Assembly: GCF_021018805.1 (NCBI RefSeq)
Contig: NC_086258.1
Span: 13,985,936-14,049,935 of the forward strand
DNA length: 64,000 nt
Origin: Prinia subflava
Taxonomy: Eukaryota; Chordata; Aves; Passeriformes; Cisticolidae
Reading direction: 5' to 3'
Shown here piece by piece: positions 12,101-27,100 of this stretch. How positions within the stretch are numbered: position 1 is the stretch's first letter; each line of letters starts with the position of its first letter. The notes below the pieces were generated by a model. The model saw only the letters and a program-made list of their open reading frames with translations. It was not told where the DNA came from and searched no databases. Position numbers and translations under genes: made by a program.

Positions 12101-15100
12101 ATTCTCTCCAGAATGTTGGTTGTATTGGAGAGCTTCTTAAAAAGGAGCCATCCTCATCCTATTTATATACAATTCTCTCTATATATCTTATATGTGACTA
12201 CATTGCAGTGATGGGGTGAAGCTATTAATATGTTCATAAGTGAAATGTCCTCAGTTTATAGATCAGGTTGGATTCTATCAAATTTAGGTCTTGGAGGAAA
12301 ACTGACACAAACCAAAGCTGCCCAAATCTGCACCTGCACAGCTCAAGGGAAGGGGAAGCTCTTCAGGCTCACACAGATGAAATGTCCAATGAAAACCCCT
12401 CAGTGACAGCAGAGCAGGTGACAGGTGACAGTAACAGCTAAGGGTGAGCAGCTCAGCAGGGTCACACCCCAATCCCCACATCCCGGGATTTATGCAAAGG
12501 TCTGTGGACTCCATCCCCACACAGCCTCAACTCCTCTCACCTTTGCACTTGTACCTCTGACACCTCTCTTGAAAATACCCCCTGGGATTTGTAAAGGGAG
12601 GTGTTGAGCTGCTAACTTACATATTCATTTCATTAATTTTAAAGCATTAAGCTGCTTTTAAAGGTCAAACCTCCTTGGTAAGGTTCTTTACTTGGGTTAT
12701 TCCAGCACTGAGCATGCTCTGAACAATGCCTCTAACATTTGTGAATCTGATAAAAGTTTATTCCTACTAACCCTGCTTATCTTGTATCTACCAGGGTCTT
12801 CAAGAAGAGATTTTACTTTTTAGCCATGTATTTGCTCTGAATTGTCTAATCCTGAAACACAGAGGAAGTGTTGACTCACAAAGAACAATAATTATCTTCT
12901 GCTCTGCTCCACTTCCAATAAAATCAAGGAAAAATGAGTCTGACCGTGCCATTCCTATAAATAAACACACTTAGGCAACAATTAACAGGTAATTTAACCC
13001 CCAAACTGATCACTGACTCTGCCAGGTATCTCTGAAGGCTGAGAAGAAACAAGCAACACACAGGAAACAAAGAGCCAGTAGGGAAAAGTTACACTGAATA
13101 TATTGGCCTCACTCTGTTTCTACATCTCAGAAAGGGGCAGCACAATTTTGAGCTCTGCTGACACATGGCATTAAAGAAAACACAAATTTTGATGATTTTG
13201 GTGATTTTGATGATTTTTTTTCCCAAAAGAAGTGCACTGAAGTAAATCTGGACTTTTACAGAAGCCAGTCATCTGCCCAAATCCCAGTTAATGTAAATGG
13301 CACTTAAGCTACAAACTGGGCTTAAAAGAAAAGGAGAGAAGGGGAAGAAAGAAAATCAGACATCCACTTGAACAGCTCCACAAAGAGCTTAAAATTAATG
13401 GTGCTTATTTCCATTGCTTAATTTACATAAGTACATTTGATTCCAATTTAGTTAACAGCAGCTAGAAAGCAGAACTTCATCTAGGTTGGTTATTGTCACT
13501 GCCTTCCCAACAAAATGAGTTTTAGCCGAAGGGAAGAACCTTGAGCTTACACGTGTAACAAAACAATGCAGAGAGCTGGTGAGCCAAAGGATTACTCACC
13601 AAGCTGAAATTGAGATAAATGTAAATATATTTTCCATTACACTGTACTAAGACCTGTAACAGACTTGGCCCTCTTGCCTTGGAGACTGATCCAGAGCAGT
13701 TTCTCCTTCCCTGATTTACTGTATTTGCTTTGAAACAGATTAGTGAGACAAAAATTAAAAATTCCGCCTTCCTTCTCCTCTCCTTTTATCTGATAAAAGG
13801 AATGTTTACCTTTGTATCCCTCCTTGTACAAACAAAATGATTTGAAAAAAACTGCTAAGGGACCTGCCAGGAAAGAACTAATTTCCTTCTGTCTTTCTAC
13901 CCAGAATTTTAATGGAGACACTCAAATGGGCACATAACAATCTACATAACTGCAATAATGGAACTTAAATATGATGGAGTTAAGAAAATAAATCAGCCAT
14001 AAATACCTGTTCAATGCAGTGATGCCCTATAATGACTTGTGAGAGCAAAATATAAATAAAATGCAGAGTAGTTAAAAAAATAAATTAAAATCTACACGTT
14101 AACACCAGGTTTTCTGCACTGTACAATGCACAACAATCCATCCCTAAATGATGATTGATGCAAATTACACCAAACATCTTCCCTGTTTTCCTTTATGAGG
14201 AACTTTAATTTCTGCATTTCAGGATTTGAAAGGGAAATATTCCCCTCAGTTGGATGTTAAAGATATGTTCAGTTCTGAAATAACACTGGAGTAAAGCTTG
14301 TTCTGAAAGTCAGGAAAAACTACTGATATTTAAGGAAGGAGAGGAATTTCCTACAATGGAATGCAGAAATGGAGCCTGAAGATCTCTGCAGTGGCCTGGA
14401 AGAACCACCTGTCAATCTCAGAGCACTTTGTGTCCAGCATCCCCTAAGCCAAAGCTTTTAAAAAACATTTGCATTTAAATTTTCCACATATTAAATTTAA
14501 AAGCATTAACATTTCCGGAACAATGTGTAATGCTGATTTAAATGCAGACATGATGTGTTGCAGATTTAAGGATTACTACAGACATTCATCTCTATGAGGC
14601 AGCAAAATTAAATGTATTATAATTCCCAATGTGTCCCTAGAAAAGGAACACACTGCATTGTCTAGGAGAATGTCTTTGCCTGTCAACTAGAGAAAAGATT
14701 TCACTGTAAGCAAAAGAGCCAAAACAACCCCATGCCTCAAAAAAAACCCACCTAGAAAAGTATCACACACTTTTATTTTGGATGCATTTGTTGCTCAAAA
14801 CACACAACTTTTGAGTATTCCCAAGTTTTACCTCACACACCCCATAAGGGTTTTACAACTGGAAATGGCATCGGACACAAAACCTGACAGGACAAACCCA
14901 AGACAAGGCGCAGATAAAAAGCCTCAGTGATCAGCTGTCCATGCATGAATTATCTGCCACCTTGAATTTCTGAAGTTCATTTTGTAAAAACCCCTTTGGA
15001 CAGCAAGCCCTGCTCAGGGCTCTGCCAGCCCCATCCCAACAGGCACCTGAGGAACGCTCCCAGCTCACGCCCTGCCCCAGCTCTGCCCTCACTGCCACTG

Positions 15101-18100
15101 ATGTGGAAAAGAGAAACTTTTCAAAACTCCACCATAACCACAGGAAGGCAGCTAAGGAACCCAATTCTCTGACAACAGAGGATTTCAATGCACCACCTGC
15201 CCTATTCTGCTCTGCTCAAGGATGCCAAGCAGCAGGAACCTCTCTCATTGCTGGTGTCACACTGCCACAGGGAAGGTGACAGTCTTGAACCAGATGTGAA
15301 GTCCTTGTTCTCAGCCTCATGACTGGCAATGTGTGTGGGCAGGAATCCTGAAATCCAGCAGCTCCAGAAATAAAAGTTGTATCACTCACAGGTTTAGATT
15401 TGAAATAATCAGCCTCTGACTGTACAGATCCCTCATTCCTGCACGGCAGCAACAACAGCTGCAGTATTCCTGTTATTTGTGGTAAATTCTCATCCTCACA
15501 TTAGCTGCTTACACAAATCAGATGAAGAATTACACACTCAGGTCCAACTTTTGGCTTTCTCCTTTTCAAATCCATTTCTCATTGGAAGAAGCAGATTCTG
15601 GCAGTCTGTGTCTGGAGACAATCCTGATATAAATGACATATAAATGTGACATCTCCATCTGAGGAGGAAAATCCTGGAGAAGGAGGTCTTTAACCAGCTC
15701 AGGTGTTAGGCTGGAACTGAGGGTATCAGGCCATGGTATTTATTGCCCCACAACTCAGCTGGTGCTGGTTCCAGTCTCCCTCTCTGCACCTTCACCCTCC
15801 AGTGCTGCTTGCACATCATCTCCAGAGGCTCTCCTGAGTTCAGAGACCATTTGGAAGCCTCCTGCTCCACAGCTCCCAGTTCAGAAAGGTGACATCAATC
15901 ACAGGATGATCTGTTCCAAAGAAATGAAAACTGTGCCTAACATTTCTTCTCTTGAAATCGAGAGGGTTTTTGGCTCAGTATCTTCCTCTGGCACCTTTCT
16001 GTTGATCTCTGTCCTTTTCATCCTTCTCAGTTTGTCCTTGAATTCAGTTGATGCCACTTCGTTTTCTGAATGACAAATAGGCCACTGCATCCTGGGGCAG
16101 GAATTTCTTCAGATTTATTTATGCAACTGTTTTGGATCTACTGTACTCTGAATAAATATTAATGCACAGTTTAAATATAAAAGTCTAAATGCATACTAAA
16201 CGTGTAGACTCTATGAAATAGCAGTCAAATAAAATAACCCATTTATAAAGGGCCCATATTTATATTTACTACTGTCTCAAAAACAAACAAACAAACAAAC
16301 AAAAAACAACCAAAAAAACCAACAAACAACCCAAAACACAACCTCAAAATTGCACTAAGAAATCAGGAAAAGTGAAAACTCCTAAACTGAATATTCTGGC
16401 AGGGAACACCTGTGGGAAGGGTTTGAAGGAGAAACTCTTGACTGGAGGCAGAGCACCAAAGGGAGCTGGCTCCTTTCTGTATCAGCCTTCTAAGGGGAAA
16501 GAATTTGCAGATTTTTGAAACCTGCTGCTTTCCTTCTCTGGAAAGCATCACTGTTTTGAAGAACACAATCTTACTCTGTGAAAATAAAGAAAGAATCATG
16601 ACTTTGTAGCACATTTTTACTAACACAAAGATCAGGGAACCAGTAGAGAGATTGCTGGATAACTCGAGGTGGTAGTTTTGACAAATGGCTTCTGATGCAC
16701 TTGTGAGACAGAGATTTTGGCTTTCCCCACACACAGGCCTAATTACCACATTAATGAAGGCTACAGCTATAAAGGAATAGCAGGGCTGTCTCTGCTAAAC
16801 CTCCTTGAAACTCAGGCACAGAAAAACAAACATTGCCTTCCATATAAATGGCTGCTTTAGGAGCCATTACTGATTAATCCCGTGTATTCCCTCCAAGCCT
16901 CTGATGCCAGAGATGCCAAAGAAACCTTATCACAAGGGTTTGTTTGCACAGCCTCAGCAATGAGAGTAATCCACTAAGCATCCCAACAATACTCAGGTAG
17001 AGCAGGTAAGAATTAATTGGTGCCTTTCCCACCCACCCCCCCAGAATTTCTGCTGCTGAATCTGTTTTTCCCTTCATTGAACCAGCTCGGCCTAGACTGC
17101 CTTGTCCCGCAGTGACATGTATATTGAATACAAATCAGACAGCAGAGCTTTAAATCTGTGTTGCAGCTCTCATTTCCAATTCGAGAACTGTACTATAATC
17201 ATAAGCTTCTGGTGGATGAAAGGAAATCAGCTCTCTGAATATTAGCTAATGCCACATTTGCAAGTCCTGAAGAGATCTGTGCTGTTTAAAAAAAAAAAAA
17301 AAATAGATCATTTCTCGTGAACCTATATATACGAATCGCTTTGTACTGCTCGAGTGATAGAAGCGATGCCTGTGCTGGGATTAAACCCTTTTCATCATAA
17401 AACCTCATCTGGTTCGGAGTCCAAGTCCATCAAACCTTTTCCCTTTAAAGTCCCGCCTTTGATTCCGCATCAATTTATTCAAACCGCAGCTGGGTGGCTG
17501 AAAACGAAAGGACAGCATCATTTAAACCAACCATGTTCCCAACTTGAAAGAAGGACTATAATTAAAAAAATGGGCATAAAAGAATGGAAATGGGATAATA
17601 TTTTTTAATGGTAGTTCAAAGGCCGACAGATGTCAGAGCCTTTGAAGATGTCAGTACACTGAGCAAGGAGTTGCCATTAAATAGTTTGCCTGAGAGGTGA
17701 AGCAGCTTTTTAATGACTGAAAAAGCCCTTGCAGACACATCCTTGTGTTTTTAATTTGTCAGAGTTTCTGCAGTATTTTCTGATTAATGACACATGATTA
17801 TAACGGCATAGCACACATATTTTTATACTTTGTTAAATGAATACTTTATTCCACATTCCTTCAGTGCCAGATAAAAACAGGAAAGCTTTACTACAGAGTC
17901 CAAAACTATTCAGATTGCTCAAATATTTATGGTAATTTGAGGGGATTGGCCAGATCCAGAGCTTCTATGTGTTGCTACCTTTTGTTCTTTAATGGAGCTA
18001 TTACTACTGCCCACCACAATGTGCATGCATTAAGTGAGCATGTGACCCAGTAATGCATTGTGCCCTTCTTGTGCCCTAAACAATCAGAGCTTTCATAATT

Positions 18101-21100
18101 CACTGATGAACAAAGTCATCAAATCAAAATAACATTTAGAAAAATCCTAGGCTTGATCCTGAACAATACAAACAATCGCTGCCAATGTATTGTCAGTGGA
18201 AAATAACTTTTTCCAAGGGAAAAAGCATATTGCTAGGAAACATCATGTTCAGAAGAAAAACAGCAATATTTAGAAATGCAGATAAAATCCCCATCTTGGG
18301 CTAAGAAGATGCTCCTGCAACATCCTTCATCTCTCTCTTAACATATGCAAATATTTTCTATTTTCCCCATGAATGGAAAATGTAGTAGCCTGAAACACAG
18401 GGACAATTTCTTTTGCTGCCAGGAAAAAGCTCTCCCATGTCTACAAGAGCCTTTTGTGGATGCCTGCCAAGCTGAGCAGGTACAGCCCAGCCCTGGGCAG
18501 GGACAGGAAAAGCCAGCACTGTGTGCCCTCCCTTGTATCACACCTCAGAGCATCACCCACATGAGAACACAGTCATTACAAGGGAATTTGATTAATGGGC
18601 TGCTCCTTCTGCTCTCCCAGCCTACATTCAGCTTGTAATTGGATCATAAATAGAAATGTGATGGACTCAGCTAAAAGCGTGCAGAGATTGGAGGTGCTGT
18701 AGCAGAGCTTTGTGAAATGAGTTCTTGTTCTGCCCTGAATATTGACAGCATTTCATGAGTAGGAATGTTTGGCTCGTTGCAATCCATGTCCATCAGGAAT
18801 CTCAGGGTAACAACCCCCTGAGGAACCTCCTGGAGGGGAGGGAGGTGCTCTGGACACTCTCTGCTCCACGGATCTGCAGCAGGAGGTGAAGGAAGCCCTG
18901 AGCCAGGGGTGTGTCCCAAACACTGCACAGGTATCCTGCTGCAAAAGCAAGCACTGCAAGGGTTGAAAAAGGAAAAGAACAGGGCTGCAGAGAAAAAAAC
19001 ATAATTCTGAAATGGAATTCCCCCACATGTATTTACTGAATGGAAACAGAGCCCTCCTAGGAAGAAACATGATGGAGTTAGGGTTCCACTGTAAGAACAT
19101 GGAGAGCTGGAGAACTTTCAGTACAGACAATTGTAATCCCATTCCCAGCTAACCTGCAGCCTTCCTCCTTGAGTCATTCCACAGTTACCTTCAGAGACAG
19201 TTTTATTTAAAAAGCAAAACAAACCCTAACCTACATCACTGGACCACTTGACCTTACCATGAACCTCATATAGGCTCACCTCATGTAGAACCTCATCTGA
19301 ACACTCAGTCTGCATTAATGTTACATTACACACTTTGGCCACTTTTCCCAGAAAACAAACGAGATGTGGGAGCAGGCAGGAGCTGCTCAGCAGGATGGGG
19401 AGGAGAAACCTCCAGCATCAACCAGAGAAGAGCTCATTCCCTCCTCCATCCCCATCCCAGGAGCTGAGCAGGTCCTGGTGCTCAGCTGGGGTGTTGGGAC
19501 AGGGACATGCTCTGGATGAAGAAAGCAAAGGAGCAAGATCTACACATCCAAAAGGCCCTTGATGTCATTGCTGTACAGAAATCTGTTCAAAATCCAGTTA
19601 TTATTTTGGCACTGTGGTAAAAATAGCAGAATAAAACACTGAATTTCAAGCAATTACAGCTGAGCTGAAATAAACCTTCAGAGAACAAAGAAAAGGCACC
19701 TCTCTAAGCTGTGGGACTTTCTACAGAATTCCAAATTAATTACACAAACGAAAGGAACGTTACTCACAAAAGATGCATCAGAATACTGAATAAACGTCAT
19801 AAAGTTCTTCTAAAACGGGAAATATCAGATATCCTGAAAATAATGTTTTGCTACAAGCCCCATATAAGCAGACAAAGCTGAGTCATTCAGACTCTATCCA
19901 TTAGAGGGCAATAATACATATACACTCAGACACACACACATATATATACAAACACACTCCCTCACGTAGCCCAAGCTGATTTTAGCAGGAAAAAAATAAT
20001 ATTTTCTGTCTAATATTACCAATGGTATATTGACAGCTTGAGTCCTGTTCCCTCCACTCCCCCTGCACTCCCCAACAACAGCATCCAACAGATAAAGGGA
20101 ACAGTAACAAATTATTCTTTAAATTTGCTTTCCCATGAGGAAATCCATGCAATACACATCTTCAGATGGCTTGCAGTTAGCTATTATGAAACCTGAGCAG
20201 GTTGAACAACCAGCAGGTCTGTAAGCATGGGAATCCTTCCAGGGCTTCCCAAACTCTGAACAGACAGAAATGTTCCTCACGTGCTCATCTCCCACCTCAA
20301 ACACTTTTCCTTCTCCTTGCAGTGACACGAGGACCTTTGATAGCCACTGCAGCCATGGCAAGGGGCCAGCACACTTCAGCTGTCCCTTAGAGCCACAGGC
20401 AAATCACAGAAGGGCATTTTTGATGTTATTAGAGGCACTCAAAGGGGGCAGCTCGTGTGCTGTGTCTTCTCCTTCCCTGCTCCAACCATGCCAGCCACAG
20501 AGAAAGCAGCTGATAAATCTTGTTTATCTCAGGTCCCCAACCTCGTGCTGCCCCCACTTGCAGCATCCCACAAGCACAGTTATGATCTCAGGGACAGGGA
20601 CTGTCTGTTGTTCCATGTTTTCACTAACTCTACATAGACCCAGACCCCCGAGAGGATTCCAGCAATACAAATAATTACCAGCAGCCCCTAAACTACTGCT
20701 TGTCAACATCTCATTAGTTACAGGACTGCTGGAGTTCACAGGGACACACAGGCAGCTGCATCAGTCACTTAATGACCAGTAATGCCTGTGAGCATCCACA
20801 CTCCATTGATTTGTGTTTGGGGTGGCGTTTTTCCTTTTGTTTGTTTGTGGGTTTTTTGCTTCTTTCTGTTTTCTTTGGGTTTTTAAAAAACATATTACTC
20901 TGCAATTACCAATCCCTACTCCCTTAAAAACAGCAATTCAGGTAACAATGTGATTTACCAGCTTATTGTTTTCATCCACTGCTGAATAAGTATTAATTTT
21001 AGATTAAACTAGAGGTTTAATTGAAGATCTGAATTTCATATGGTCCAAGATGAAGATGTAGAGTAATACACTGGTCCTGTTGCTACCCCAGCCAGGACAC

Positions 21101-24100
21101 AGGTGCCCTCCAACCCAGAAATCCCTGAGGATACCAAATACAGCAGCAGAACATGCAGCTTCCTTCAAATCTTCAGTGTACTCTGTGTTTGCAGCAGCTG
21201 CCTTTCCAAAAATCACTTTCTCTGCTGTTTCTCTTTTCTAAATTCATTTTACAGATGCCAATACAGCAGAAAGCAGAGTCTACAAAAGAACTCAAGCTGT
21301 CAGACACAACTTTAGAAGAATTGTATCACCCTTGTGGAAGAGGGAGTTCACTCTTCATGGGATTTTCAGATCTGTTTCAAGTAAAAACACTGTGTCAGAG
21401 GGTTTTGTCCCTTGGTTTTCTTTTGCCTTTTTTTCCCCCCCTTAAACTACTTTAGTGATGATTTTATGGACTCTGAAGAACAACTCTAAAACCTAAAAAT
21501 GGAATATTCATGACCAGGCCAATATTTTAGGGGTCAAAAGTAAAGTTTTCTTATTTGCAGTATTTTAAGTGTACTTTCAGACACATGAACACAAATGACT
21601 CTGAGATATGTAATTGCAGTTTGAAATAGATTGTTCTCTCCATTAAACAGAAATCTACAGCATCCCTGACATCGATTCCTGTCATTTTGTCATGATAAAC
21701 ACTCAGGTATTAAGTACCTTCCACATCATGCACCCAGGCATGATTCCAATTAGTGCTGAATAGAAGACAAAATGTCAGCTTAATAAGCTTCAATTTGCAG
21801 GGTCTTTGAACACTCGATGATATCATCACTTTGCCAATCATTTCTTGTACTTTGGCTGCTTTTTTTCCATCTCACCCTCCCTGTCAAAAGGAAGTCTTTC
21901 AAATCCACAGAAAGGGAAGACATGAACAGTGTCAGTCATTGGTCTGACTGAGCTAAAAGATCCAAAAATGACTCCCCAGTACATCAACAGAGAACTGTGA
22001 TGTGCACACTATTCCCTCAAAGCTAATTTGCTGCCAACATGTAGAGTAATTGGGGGAAAAAAGTCGACTTTAAAGTCATACTGTGAAAAATATTTTCTTG
22101 CATGAAATCAACACTAAAGACCTTAAATCACTGTCACAGTCCCTGCCACTCGTTCAAATGAAGAAACAGTTTTTGTTCAGGTAAGGTGACAATCATTTCT
22201 TCAAAGGTGACTGGGCCAAGGAACAGCTCTGCTGTCTGACTCCATACTGAAAAGAATCACTTTAAAATAATGGATTTTAGTTCTAATTTGTTTCTTAAAG
22301 AAAAAATAATATTTTCAAAAAGAAAAAGACAAATTGGAGAGAAGGTATGCACAGTGAGCATTCCTTCTGAGAGCTCAAATGTCCAAGGGCAGCACAAGCC
22401 CACAGTGCTCAGCTGAGGACTCAGGATGTTTTCTCTGTCTGGAATATCCCCAAATGCACCACCTAAAATCCTTGCTCTTATCTGGCTGTGAGGGAAAACA
22501 GAACCACCAAATGGCAGCAGAAAAGACAAGAGATAATGAAGCAGGGTGGGAAGCGTGGAGCAGTACCAAGGACCACGTGGGCTCTGCAGGGCTGTGCCAG
22601 GGCAGCTGCTCCTGCCTGGGAGCCCCCAGCTCAGAGGTGGGGATGGGAATGGGCTCTCCTGAGCTGGATCCTGCTGGAGGTGGTCCCAGAGCACACAGCC
22701 AGTGCCCCATGAGCTGCACCAGCAGATTCCTGGCGCTGCTGTCCCATCTCCCTGGTGTGCACATCCACAGGAGGCAGCCAGGAGCCCTTTGCTGGCACCT
22801 CTTTGTTACTCAGGGCTCAGAACTGGCAGGGACAAAGCCCAGCTCAGCCCTGAGGGGTGCCCAGAGTGGGTGCTCTGTGGGAAGGGGCTGGAGCAGCTCG
22901 GAGGGGTGGATGTGGAGCTGGGAGCACACACCGGGCATGGCACTGCGGTGTGAGCAGGGCTGAAAGAGCGCGCAGCATTTGGCTGCCCCTCCATGGGATG
23001 GGACAGCAAATTCCATACTTCTGAGGCAGCAAAGACTTTGAGGAGTTGCTACAGACTCCAGGGTTGGGCCAGTGGGGAAACAGCTGCGGAGATTTTACTG
23101 GTGAAATACTCGAGCCTGCCTCGGTGCCAGCAACATCATCCCAGCCCCGCCGAGAACCCACCCCGGGGGCTGGGGCTGCTCCCCCTCGCAGCTCCCGTCT
23201 GTGCAAGGAACACCAGAGCAGGCTCCCATTGCTCCTCCTGGCTCAAGCAGCAGGAGCAGGAACAGGCAGAGCAGCGGTGGGGCAGGCAGAGCAGTGAGAT
23301 TTGCCACGAGCATCTCAGCTGCAATTTGTTACTGGTTTTCCACTTGAAGGTTCCTTTATAACACTTTAATGTGGGAGCGTGCGGAGCTGTATGGATGGGC
23401 TCATATTTCTCAGCTGACATATCCTCAGCCAAAGTATGTCAGCTACAGGAGAGGGCAAGGCTTTGCACTGGCTCTGGGATTTCTTCTTCCCCCATCAGAA
23501 ACCACATAAAAGAAAAACACAAATAAGTCAGCTCTCCAAAATCGCTATTTATTACCTCATCATGAAACCATCTACTGGACCCTGCAGTGGTATTGAGTAA
23601 TATCATTACTTAAACCATAAAGAGATTGTATTTATTACTCAAAATTGGGAAAATTAGCATCCATATGGATCTTATTGTTTTACGAGCAGTATTGCTGCCA
23701 AAACAAGTGGTGTTAACATTCCAAACTACAGATTGTCACCATTTCTCGCCCGGTGTCTCATTCTTTCACTTGGTATTTGAAATACCTTTGAATTGAGGAA
23801 CTGAGCAGATCATAGAATCTCTCCTATCAAGATATATATCATTTAACAGCCAGACTACTGTTCAAAACTTGATTTATGGTGGCAGTGAGTGAATGGAATT
23901 AACATCTGATGACCTAAGGAAGAGAGACTAAATTGATTTTGGATAATCTTTCTTTAGAAGAGGGATGAGAGAAAAAGCACACTCTAAGGAATTTAACTGC
24001 TTAATTTGCAATACACAGCACCTTAGTAGGTAATCACAGACAGGACACTCTAACCTCCATCCCTGGAAAAATGATGGCATAAAACTTCATGAAATTTATT

Positions 24101-27100
24101 TCCAAGCACAGGAAGCATAAAAGGGTCACTGGGAACAGCAAGCTGGATAAACCAGGGCAAGGCAGGCTTGAATAAAGTGATTGTCTTCTGCAGTGAAAGG
24201 GGAGAAGTGTCAGTGTCATTTATCTTGATTTTAGCAAGGTTTTGATATGACTTTACAGGGTCTGTACAAACTGAAGGGACATGGGGTGAGCAGAGACCTC
24301 TCTCCAGTGTGAGTAGAGAACTCACAGGGTTTGAACAGGAGGAGTCAAGAGTCAGCCAACAAGTGGCACCTCTCAAAGTTCAGATGGGGCTGGACACAGC
24401 TCCAAAGCCCTGGGTGATGGACACAGTGACTCTGTGCCACACTGGGGATGGCATTTCCCGGGTAAGCAGTCATGGAGAGCTGGCTGCCAGCCACAGGGAC
24501 CTCGAGCACTGCAAGCTGAGGAATGAGCTGCCAGGACCTGCAGGGAGTTCACCAAGCCAGGTTCATTCAGCCAGGAGAACTGAACAGCAAAGAAAAATTG
24601 ATTTGTTGTCTTCGACTGAGCATAAGGAATTGTGGAGAGGACAGAGGAAGACTCCACTCCTCTTGCAGGAAGGGCAAGAACCTACAGATCCCAATTTTAA
24701 CCACAGATATTCCAGTTGCACATCCAGGAAAAGGGATTTCACACTGGTTTGTAAAGCACTGGAGCACATGGCTCAAGAAGGCTGGGAAATCTCCACCAGT
24801 GCAGGTTTTTCAAAACTCAGCTGGACTTGGCCCTGAGCAACATGATGTGGTTTTGAAGTCAGACCTGCTTTGAGCAGGAGGTTGGGCACGGTGACCTCCA
24901 GAGGTCCTTCCAAGCCAAATTATCCTATGATGCTGTGAAAAAACTCCAGAATGAATGCTGGTCTCCCATTAGAGGATGTCCCTGCAGCACTCAGGGGAAT
25001 GTTTGAAGTGGATGGCACTGCTGTTTTCCAAATTGCTGCACTTGTTCTATGGACTAGGAGAAGTCAACTTCCTTCTATTCAACAACTGTCGCAAACACAT
25101 TACGAGGTAACAGAAAAAGCAACTTTCAAAAGAACTAAAAGCCGTAATAAAGTTGTGAGCAAGCATTCCCTCCTCTGTGCAGCAGACATTTACTGAATAA
25201 GTTTAGTTGTAATATTTGGAACAATCCAGTATCAGAGAAACCACGCTCTGAAGATTTGGACACAATTGGAAGTAATATCAATAAGCAAATTCAGAGTCTG
25301 GCTTTGCCATACACTGATATTCACACAGAAAGCAAAGCTCCTTCAATCAAATCAAGAAGAGCAAGAGATCAATCAAATCAAGATCAAGAGATTTTACTGT
25401 AAATCGATCATTTCTGCAGACTAACACAGTATTTTTGCCTTTCTGCTTAGAAATGACATTATACCACCTCAGATGCTGTGGTTACTACCTGTTTGTACAT
25501 GCACCTGTTTGTACTTGATCATTTCTGACTTCAGGATTCCTTAATGTAACTTTAATGTGAGCAATGATTTCACACCACGTAGAGCTTATTGTCTATTAGT
25601 GTTAATAATCATTCCTTGCAGCCATCACACACAAACCCTGCCTGCAAAGCCACACCTAGTGGATGTGTTAAAACCTGGCATAAAGATCCTTTACATCTCA
25701 CTGATGAGCAAAACTGATCTCATTTCTATTCAGAGGAATTAATCTATGTTTATTAACATCTATGAAGGAAATAATGACTTCTTCCTAATCAGGGAGTGTT
25801 GGTATAAAATAAAATTATTGCCATACGATCTACACCCTGCCCCTAGACAAGTGAAATTATACACTCCATCTTCAGCTGCCAATATTTAAAATGTAACAAA
25901 AAAGAATATAAAAACACTGATTGCAATGTTATAATAACTACAAGATATATTCAATTTCATATTACAGAAACAGAAAATCCATTTTGCTGAAAAGAACTCC
26001 ATCTCAGATTCAGAGTTCATACTATGTGATGAGCTAGTTTCTATGGCAACTGCTTTCTCTTTTACATACACTGTAGACAGCGCAAAATGTCTGTTGTCTC
26101 CTAAGTTAACTTAACATTTTTAATCAGCAGATGACAATTTGTGCACTATTATGTATGCCTTCCAAAAATGTCTTTACATATTTCAAGTGCTGGGCTGACT
26201 GAAGTATAAATGCAGGGAGTGAAGTCACACCTCCCGCCCCAAATTCCTCACAATCCAATTTCAGTGCTAATGAAAAGAGTGAGAGTTGAGGGAAAATGTT
26301 GGAGACATCAGAAATGATTCCCCACAATGGCACAAGGACACTGTGAAGGCTGCATGAAGTGAGGCAGTGGAGATGCTCACAGCTGCATCCACAGGTGTTT
26401 GAAAGGTGTCCCAACCCTGAGTGGGACACAGGAACACAGACGTGGCAAGGTGGGGTCACCTGAGCAGGGATGGGGACGTGCTCAGGACACCCAGACCCCG
26501 ATGGAGAGAGCACCGAGCCTGCACTGTCTGCTCAGCTCAGAGCAAAGGCTCATTTTTAACTCTTCTCTCAAAGATGATGCCAGTGCTGCAGCCCAAGCTC
26601 TTCCCACAGCTCCCCTGCATTCACTCAAGTGAAAATCAGCTCTGTGGTTTCACAGTATTTGAGTATTTCCACAAGGAACTGTTGCATTTGACCATTTCAC
26701 AGCAATGAGTGAAAGCCCAGTGTGAACATGTCCACGGGACCCACCAGCAGATCTCTGATTTCAGCAGATATTTCCCATCAGTGGGATCCATGGCAGCCCT
26801 GAGTCAGCAGACTGGGAATAACAACCAAGCAAAACAACACAAGTGCTGCAACAAATATTTGGTACTTTAAATACTTTACATCAACAGTCATGTTCATTAT
26901 CCTGGGCTGACTGGTGGTAAATTAAACATGCTGCAATATAGCCAAGAGCTTTTGTTTGGGAAAGGCTAAAAGGGAATGGCTGTCTGTCTACAGGAGTCTG
27001 ACTGGCAGCCCAAGAGCCACTCTCCAAGCAAAATACAAACAAATATTTAAATTGCAACTCCAGGATTCAGATTTACTGCAGAGAAAGCCTGGATTGCAAG

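Noticed and set aside
22379..22963. 194-codon plus-strand open frame and several overlapping ones on both strands
   Set aside because: They lie in a GC-rich block where stops are rare in every frame. The products are Ser/Gly/Pro-rich with no domain, and frames on opposite strands overlap completely.
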